From: Leptospira kirschneri serovar Cynopteri str. 3522 CT | Lineage (GTDB): Bacteria; Spirochaetota; Leptospiria; Leptospirales; Leptospiraceae | Direction of reading: 5' to 3' | Assembly: GCF_000243695.2 (NCBI RefSeq) | Contig: NZ_AHMN02000013.1 | Span: forward strand, 217,001 to 281,000 | DNA length: 64,000 bases | Shown: one piece after another, positions 56,018 to 64,000 of the stretch | Layout of the letters: each line of letters opens with the position of its first letter | Numbering within the stretch: position 1 is the stretch's first letter | Made by a program: the position numbers and the translations under genes | The notes under the pieces: generated by a model | Databases searched by the model: none | What the model saw: the letters and a program-made list of their open reading frames with translations, nothing else | Told to the model about the DNA's origin: nothing

Positions 56018-57586
56018 TTATAATCCGGCACAGATGGAAGCCGCAATATGTTCGGCCACGGCGGAAATTGTCATTACGGGATGAAATCCGATCGAAGAAG
56101 GAATTACAGATCCATCGGCGATAAATAAATTTTTATAACCGAATACTTCCCCTGTTTCGGATACAACTCCTTTGTCCGGATTAGCGGCAAGAATACAACC
56201 CCCTAGAGAATGGACTGAGATAATCCGATTGAATAACAAAAAGGTTGCTAATGGACCGAACTGTCCGCCGTAGGCGTCCCCTATCTGCTGCATAGAAGCA
56301 GTCATGTTTTGAATGAGGGTTTGGTTTTCTTTAGAATACTTCCATTTCACGTCTATGTTTTTACCGCGACGTACGATTCTTCCGTTTGCGTTATCCCTTC
56401 CTATAGCAAATAGATTTGTCATATAATTTGGGTTACCCGCTCCTGGAAGACCAGGTGGTAAAGGTTTGGAAAGTAATCCTTTTTTAAATACAAAAGGAAG
56501 AATCCATTTCAAACTTTTCCAAAAGATAGGACCAATCAGTTTTAAAAACCAATTCGGTTTAGCAATTCCTAATGAAGCAAGTACTGCCATTACAGGTTGG
56601 CTGAATGTTGGAGCTGCCATTGTAAATTGAAATCCTTGTGGAAAATAATTGATTACAGTAGTTACGTCCGGTCCGTCCCAGGGTATGAGTTCACTTTTAC
56701 TCGATTCGATTCCGCCTAAAAAGTCCCCATTTCCAGAATATCCTTTTCCAAGTTGTTGGCTTAGATTTGGTAGGGTTTTGTATCTGTCTCTACTGTTAAA
56801 AAGAATTCGATTTGTACCTAACGTTCCTGCGGAAAGTATAACTCTTTTTGCATATGCCGATTTTTTTTCTCCTGTTTCCGTATTTTCATAGTAAACCACG
56901 TAACCGTTTTGACCATCTGGAGAGATATGAGATACTAGGGAATCTGTCTGAAACACGGTACCGTTTTTTTCAGCGTCTGCAATATAATTGAAATCTAATG
57001 TGTTTTTTGCTCCGTGATTACATCCGAATTCACATTCCGCACAACGTATACAAGTAGATTGTCCCGGTCTGGAAGGTTTTAGCCAACTTGCGGCTGCGTC
57101 CGGATCAAAATACGTATGTCTGTTTAATTCCGCGGCGGCTTTAAATCTATTTCGTTTGGGAAGGTCCCATTCTGGTGGAACCGGTTTTACGTCGAATTTA
57201 GAGGCCACCTTATCAAAATAAGGGTCCAAATAACTTCTGTTAAATGGAGCTGGCCAAAGAGGATCTTCAAAAACTTTATGATCGGGACGGATATGAATAT
57301 TCGCATAGATCAAAGAGCCTCCGCCTAAACCGGAAGCGGTCACGGTTCCGAGTCCGCTAAAAAAGTTAAGTTCGTATAAACCTAAAGACTTTTTCTTTTT
57401 AGGATAACGCCAAAGAAGATTGTCTACTTTACGCACATCCCTTGGAAAATCTCCGGGAGAATATTTTTTTCCTCTTTCTAATACTAAAACCTTTTGACCT
57501 TTTTCAGAAAGTCTTAAGGCGCTGATGGAGCCACCAAATCCGGAGCCAATTACAATTGCATCGTAACGAGTATTATCTTTTGACAT
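56018..57586 (-). CDS. GMC-family (cholesterol-oxidase-like) FAD oxidoreductase, paralog 2
   Basis: 522 residues. RYDAIVIGSGFGGSISALRLS binds FAD; LVLERGKKYSPGDFP, TASGLGGGSLIYANIHIRP and SVHSLGGC with FIADGSVIPSSIGFHPVMTI are the GMC/cholesterol-oxidase landmarks. CIRCAECEFGC followed by KNTLDFNYI is the conserved four-cysteine insert (C-x2-C-x2-C-x3-C). No signal peptide. AGGAA is four bases before the ATG. It lies 45 bp downstream of the GMC-hydrolase fusion on the same strand, and the two are probably co-transcribed and may act in sequence on one substrate. Confidence 0.87.
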   Translation of the reverse strand: MSKDNTRYDAIVIGSGFGGSISALRLSEKGQKVLVLERGKKYSPGDFPRDVRKVDNLLWRYPKKKKSLGLYELNFFSGLGTVTASGLGGGSLIYANIHIRPDHKVFEDPLWPAPFNRSYLDPYFDKVASKFDVKPVPPEWDLPKRNRFKAAAELNRHTYFDPDAAASWLKPSRPGQSTCIRCAECEFGCNHGAKNTLDFNYIADAEKNGTVFQTDSLVSHISPDGQNGYVVYYENTETGEKKSAYAKRVILSAGTLGTNRILFNSRDRYKTLPNLSQQLGKGYSGNGDFLGGIESSKSELIPWDGPDVTTVINYFPQGFQFTMAAPTFSQPVMAVLASLGIAKPNWFLKLIGPIFWKSLKWILPFVFKKGLLSKPLPPGLPGAGNPNYMTNLFAIGRDNANGRIVRRGKNIDVKWKYSKENQTLIQNMTASMQQIGDAYGGQFGPLATFLLFNRIISVHSLGGCILAANPDKGVVSETGEVFGYKNLFIADGSVIPSSIGFHPVMTISAVAEHIAASICAGL

Positions 57587-57631
57587 ATTTTCCTGTAAAA
57601 TAGATTATAAATTTATAAAATTCAAAATTCT

Positions 57632-61039
<3,408 letters not shown>

Positions 61040-61380
61040 TGTTTTTGCCTGGATTAAATTGGCAGAACATTTTCAAAAAAGAGAAATATTGCAAGAAAAA
61101 TAGCGATATGTAACTTTGAATATTTTAATTTTCTATAAGTGGTTTCAAACATTCGGATAAGTTATGTTAGCCGATTTTTCAACTACTTTCATTGTAAATG
61201 ACGACTTGAATTATTTTTTGTCACTACGAAACACTTTATTTAAAATTCCTCCGAAAGGTTATGTAGAATTTTTATTTTGAAACTAACTGATAAGCTGAAA
61301 ATAAATGGTCGATGAGATTGTCTTGTTTGGTGAAGGATTGTTCTGTGTATTCTAAGATCAAAATCTATCGTAGAATTTGA

Positions 61381-61630
61381 AAATGTGGGAACTCGTACAA
61401 TCTAAAGATCTACTGTAAAATTTTAAAATGTAGGAACTCATACAATTTTAAAGGACGATAAAAGCCGCTATAAAAGCTTATAACTGCTAAGTAGACTTAA
61501 TTTGTGGGAACTACCTCATTTAAAAAATCACTCGTAGTTGTTTGTAAAAACGTGCGAGTTCCCACAAATTTTGTCTCATACGGTTTGCAAATGAAGAATC
61601 GAGTGAAAAAATTTTGTAATAGTTCCCACC
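61381..61630. repeat. five G motifs in mixed orientation upstream of rsgA
   Basis: Direct copies at 61381-61400, 61427-61445 and 61501-61520; inverted copies at 61551-61570 and 61613-61630. Spacing is 25-65 bp and irregular. The surrounding 61040-61750 contains no gene. Confidence 0.75.
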
Positions 61631-61751
61631 TTAAACGGTTTTGAAGTTGGCTTTTTAATTTACTGACCCGAGTTATGACCCGGTTAGATTTCTGAATATT
61701 GTACTTGGAATTGACTTAGGATTTTAAGTTCGAAAGGTTGATGAATAAAAT

Positions 61752-61852
61752 AGAGTTATTGAAAAATTCCATAGTGAAGATTCGTAAAATTGCTTCAATT
61801 GTCCATTTCAATCCAATACAAACAGATCAAGAATTAATTTTTCAACAACTCT
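61752..61852 (+). mobile_element. M element, subtype 1, copy 3
   Basis: AGAGTTATTGAAAAATTCC to TTAATTTTTCAACAACTCT, 101 bp, flanked by AAT (61749-61751, 61853-61855). Interior AAATTGCTTCAATTGTCCAT is shared with the copies at 19170 and 47938. It ends about 70 bp before the rsgA start and may carry or displace its promoter. Confidence 0.88.
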
Positions 61853-61920
61853 AATCTATATGTTCGTTTGATTTTATTTAAAAAATCTAAATTTTCAGAA
61901 TCTAAAAAAAGGAAAAGTAT

Positions 61921-63000
61921 ATGTCACAACCAATTTCAAACCTAATTTCTTATGGTTGGGATCCGAACACATATTTAGAAGAACCGAAACTTGCCGAAGG
62001 TTTGAAACCGGGCCGTGTACTTTCTGTTTATGGAGAATATTCAAAAATTATAATAGAGCAAGGTGAACGGAAAGGTATTTTTTCAGGAGTTTTGGCGGCT
62101 TCCGGAGAATCGGTTGTAACTGGAGATTGGGTACTCGTAAGAGAAATCGAAGGAGACGAACTTTGTATCGTAGAAAAAATTCTTCCCCGAAAAACTTTTT
62201 TAAAAAGAAGTAATCCAGGAAAAAGAAAAGGTTCCCAGGCGATTGCATCAAACATAGATCTTTTACTGGTGATTATGGGTCTGGACAACGACTATAGTCC
62301 GAGAAGAATAGAACGTTATTTGTTCTTGGCGAAGATTAGCGGAGCACAAGTTACAATCGTTTTAAATAAAAAGGATCTTTGTACGGATCCTGAAAATAAG
62401 TTTACGGAAATTAAAACAATCGCTGGAGAAACACCGATCGAAATGATTTCGGCTTTGGATCTGAAACAGACTCAAACAATTTTACAATGGACCGGCCCTG
62501 GAAAAACGATCGCGTTTTTAGGATCTTCTGGTGCGGGAAAGTCCACTATCATTAACTCTTTGTTAGGTGAAAATATTCAGAAAACCAACGATGTAAAAGT
62601 TTCCGACGGAACAGGAAGGCATACTACAACTCGCAGAGAATTGTTTCTTTTACCATCGGGAGGGGTTCTTATGGACAATCCAGGAATCAGAGAAGTAGGT
62701 TTGTTTTCGGAAGGAAATGAAGAAGAACTTGAAGAAATTTTTCCGGAAATTGCAATGGCCGCGGAAGAATGTCGTTTTAACGATTGTTCTCACAACGAAG
62801 AACCCAATTGTGGAGTTGTCGCGGCTGTAAAAGCTGGAAGAATCAGTGAAGATAGATACTTTTCTTATTTAAAACTTTCGAAAGAATTAATGGCTTACCA
62901 AGCCTTGAACGATCCGGAAGAAGCCAGAAAGAAAAAACAAAAAGATAAACAAATGTCCAAAGCTTTACAGAAGAGACTTAAGGATAAGGGTAGAAAGTAG
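61921..63000 (+). CDS. rsgA: ribosome small subunit-dependent GTPase A
   Basis: 359 residues. The N-terminal OB fold (GRVLSVYGEYSKIIIEQGERKG, VTGDWVLV) precedes a circularly permuted GTPase in the order G4 (VLNKKDL), G1 (LGSSGAGKSTIINSL), G2 (RHTTTRRELF) and G3 (DNPGIREVGLF). The C-terminal zinc site CRFNDCSHNEEPNC is intact. A basic tail (ARKKKQKDKQMSKALQKRLKDKGRK) should aid 30S binding. RsgA matures the decoding centre of the 30S subunit and releases RbfA. AAAAGGAAAAG lies just before the ATG. Confidence 0.95.
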   Translation: MSQPISNLISYGWDPNTYLEEPKLAEGLKPGRVLSVYGEYSKIIIEQGERKGIFSGVLAASGESVVTGDWVLVREIEGDELCIVEKILPRKTFLKRSNPGKRKGSQAIASNIDLLLVIMGLDNDYSPRRIERYLFLAKISGAQVTIVLNKKDLCTDPENKFTEIKTIAGETPIEMISALDLKQTQTILQWTGPGKTIAFLGSSGAGKSTIINSLLGENIQKTNDVKVSDGTGRHTTTRRELFLLPSGGVLMDNPGIREVGLFSEGNEEELEEIFPEIAMAAEECRFNDCSHNEEPNCGVVAAVKAGRISEDRYFSYLKLSKELMAYQALNDPEEARKKKQKDKQMSKALQKRLKDKGRK

Positions 63001-63050
63001 TAACTACTACAAATTACGTCACTTAGGGTTTTTAAAAAATTTTTTAAATA

Positions 63051-63317
<267 letters not shown>

Positions 63318-63565
63318 TTTAACGTGAAGCAGGACGTAAAAAGATTCGTTTTATAAAAACCTGATTTTTCCATAAAAAATAAGTGAGGAACTCCCCGACT
63401 CGAGTCACAAAAAATGAATGTTTAAAGATCTGTAATGCGACTTAACCTGCGGAAACTACCACAGAGAAAGTTTCCCCTCTGAAATCTGATTTCTATCTAC
63501 TAAAACCTGGGAACTACTATTTTTAGAAAATTCTTTCTCATTTTCTTACGCCGAACTCACGTTAA
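63318..63565 (+). repeat. module-2 repeat attached to L1 copy E
   Basis: TTTAACGTGAAGCAGGACGT to ATTTTCTTACGCCGAACTCACGTTAA. It contains the 80-bp GACTCGAGTC block and two G motifs (about 63448-63463 and 63506-63521). It is followed ten bases later by an H repeat. Confidence 0.75.
63383..63463 (+). repeat. 80-bp repeat with GACTCGAGTC palindrome, copy 2
   Basis: GTGAGGAACTCCCCGACTCG onward; reverse-complement partner of 32015-32094. A strongly decayed third relative lies around 5030-5080. Confidence 0.8.
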
Positions 63566-63574
63566 TTTAATACT

Positions 63575-63667
63575 ACTGATCTCTATAAAATTGAGTACCG
63601 TTGATTCTATCATAAAACGCTGATTCTATGTAAAATATTAGGTACTTTATTATATAGTTATGAGTAA
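63575..63667 (+). repeat. H repeat, copy 4
   Basis: ACTGATCTCTATAAAATTGA to TATATAGTTATGAGTAA; complete, nearly identical to 47702-47794. Confidence 0.88.
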
Positions 63668-63756
63668 CCCCTATAAAATCGAGTGTGATAAAAATTTATG
63701 GCGAAGTACTATTTCAACGCAAAAGACTGAGTAAAGTTATTAAAGTAGTAAAGTGG

Positions 63757-63797
63757 CCGATTAACAAAACTGCTTCAATCAACCGTTTCCATGAAAT
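63757..63797 (+). repeat. internal fragment of an M element, subtype 2
   Basis: GATTAACAAAACTGCTTCAA and CCGTTTCCATGAAATAG match the interior of the copy at 39133; both inverted ends are missing. The remaining 63800-64000 shows an 11-bp hairpin (AGGGGTAAAAA / TTTTTACTCCT, 63922-63948) and no gene that can be assigned. Confidence 0.55.
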
Positions 63798-64000
63798 AGT
63801 TGACTCTATTTTAATGTTCAAGTTTAAGAATCTATTTTTTTATCGTTTAAATTTATAGAATAGAATGTTGGAATTGTAAGTTTAAGAAGAGATTTGTTTC
63901 AAAATTTATGATAGGATCAATAGGGGTAAAAAAAAGATTTTTACTCCTAAAATAGATTTCGTAGAATAGATCCAAAATCGCCTTTCCCAGTTTTTCGGTT

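Noticed and set aside
61381..61630. CRISPR-like array of short repeats
   Set aside because: Repeats are only 13-18 bp, vary in sequence and orientation, spacing is irregular (25-65 bp), the spacers are not distinct in character, and no cas gene is present.
63947..64000. C-terminal end of a minus-strand gene at the window edge
   Set aside because: All three minus frames stay open for a short distance; there is too little sequence to choose one.

Overview
The window looks like chromosomal DNA of a pathogenic Leptospira (order Leptospirales). This rests on the low GC content, Leptospira-type exported proteins and lipoproteins, two sphingomyelinase-like proteins, cholesterol-oxidase-like GMC flavoproteins, and long AT-rich intergenic gaps full of dispersed repeats. 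No phage, plasmid, CRISPR array or intact transposase gene is visible. Species and strain cannot be fixed from the sequence alone.

Layout. 1-20.3 kb is mostly housekeeping: a partial receiver protein, mazG, a DUF6580-like membrane protein, an outer-membrane protein, a LOG-family hydrolase, an ankyrin protein overlapping an AEC transporter, tRNA-Thr(CGU), a DUF2889 protein, an SDR oxidoreductase, a secreted FGE/SUMF1 protein, a DEAD-box helicase, an alginate-export-type porin, a YdeI-like protein, an orphan Imm11-like protein, a GlpT-type antiporter, pyrophosphatase and an LpxL-type acyltransferase. 20.9-27 kb is a possible operon of queE, a SNF2 helicase and pheT. 27.4-43.1 kb holds a frameshifted gamma-carbonic-anhydrase gene, a COX4-like protein, an ATP-grasp-like protein, a UMF1 transporter, a BFD/RibD-like pair, a GT51 transglycosylase, a PaaI thioesterase, a CDF metal exporter and the first GMC oxidoreductase. 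43.4-47.6 kb is one giant gene with the architecture of soluble adenylyl cyclase. 48-61 kb looks like a lipid- and host-facing region: two DoxX/membrane proteins, two sphingomyelinase-like lipoproteins with decayed catalytic residues flanking an opposite-strand gene, a methyltransferase, a second GMC oxidoreductase, and a GMC-alpha/beta-hydrolase fusion. rsgA follows at 61.9-63 kb.

The most unusual content is between the genes. At least six interspersed families can be separated by eye. L1 is about 160-280 bp with ends reading TTAACGTGA/TCACGTTAA and internal stems that show compensatory changes between copies. Module 2 is 180-490 bp, has GAACTC(g)ACGTAA-type ends and carries several copies of a short G motif (TGTGGGAACTACTRCA and relatives). 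H is about 92 bp. M is a 101-bp MITE with about 17-bp inverted ends and AAT target duplications. A fifth element of about 170 bp has CTACTCG ends and TA duplications. The sixth is a 56-bp hairpin. They nest in one another: M sits in the 56-bp hairpin near 19.2 kb, whose empty site is at 39.63 kb, and the TA element sits in an H copy near 38.8 kb, for which three uninterrupted copies serve as empty sites. The G motif also occurs inside two protein-coding genes. This nested system, the A7 slippery run in the gamma-carbonic-anhydrase gene and the adenylyl-cyclase-like protein are the points most worth following up.
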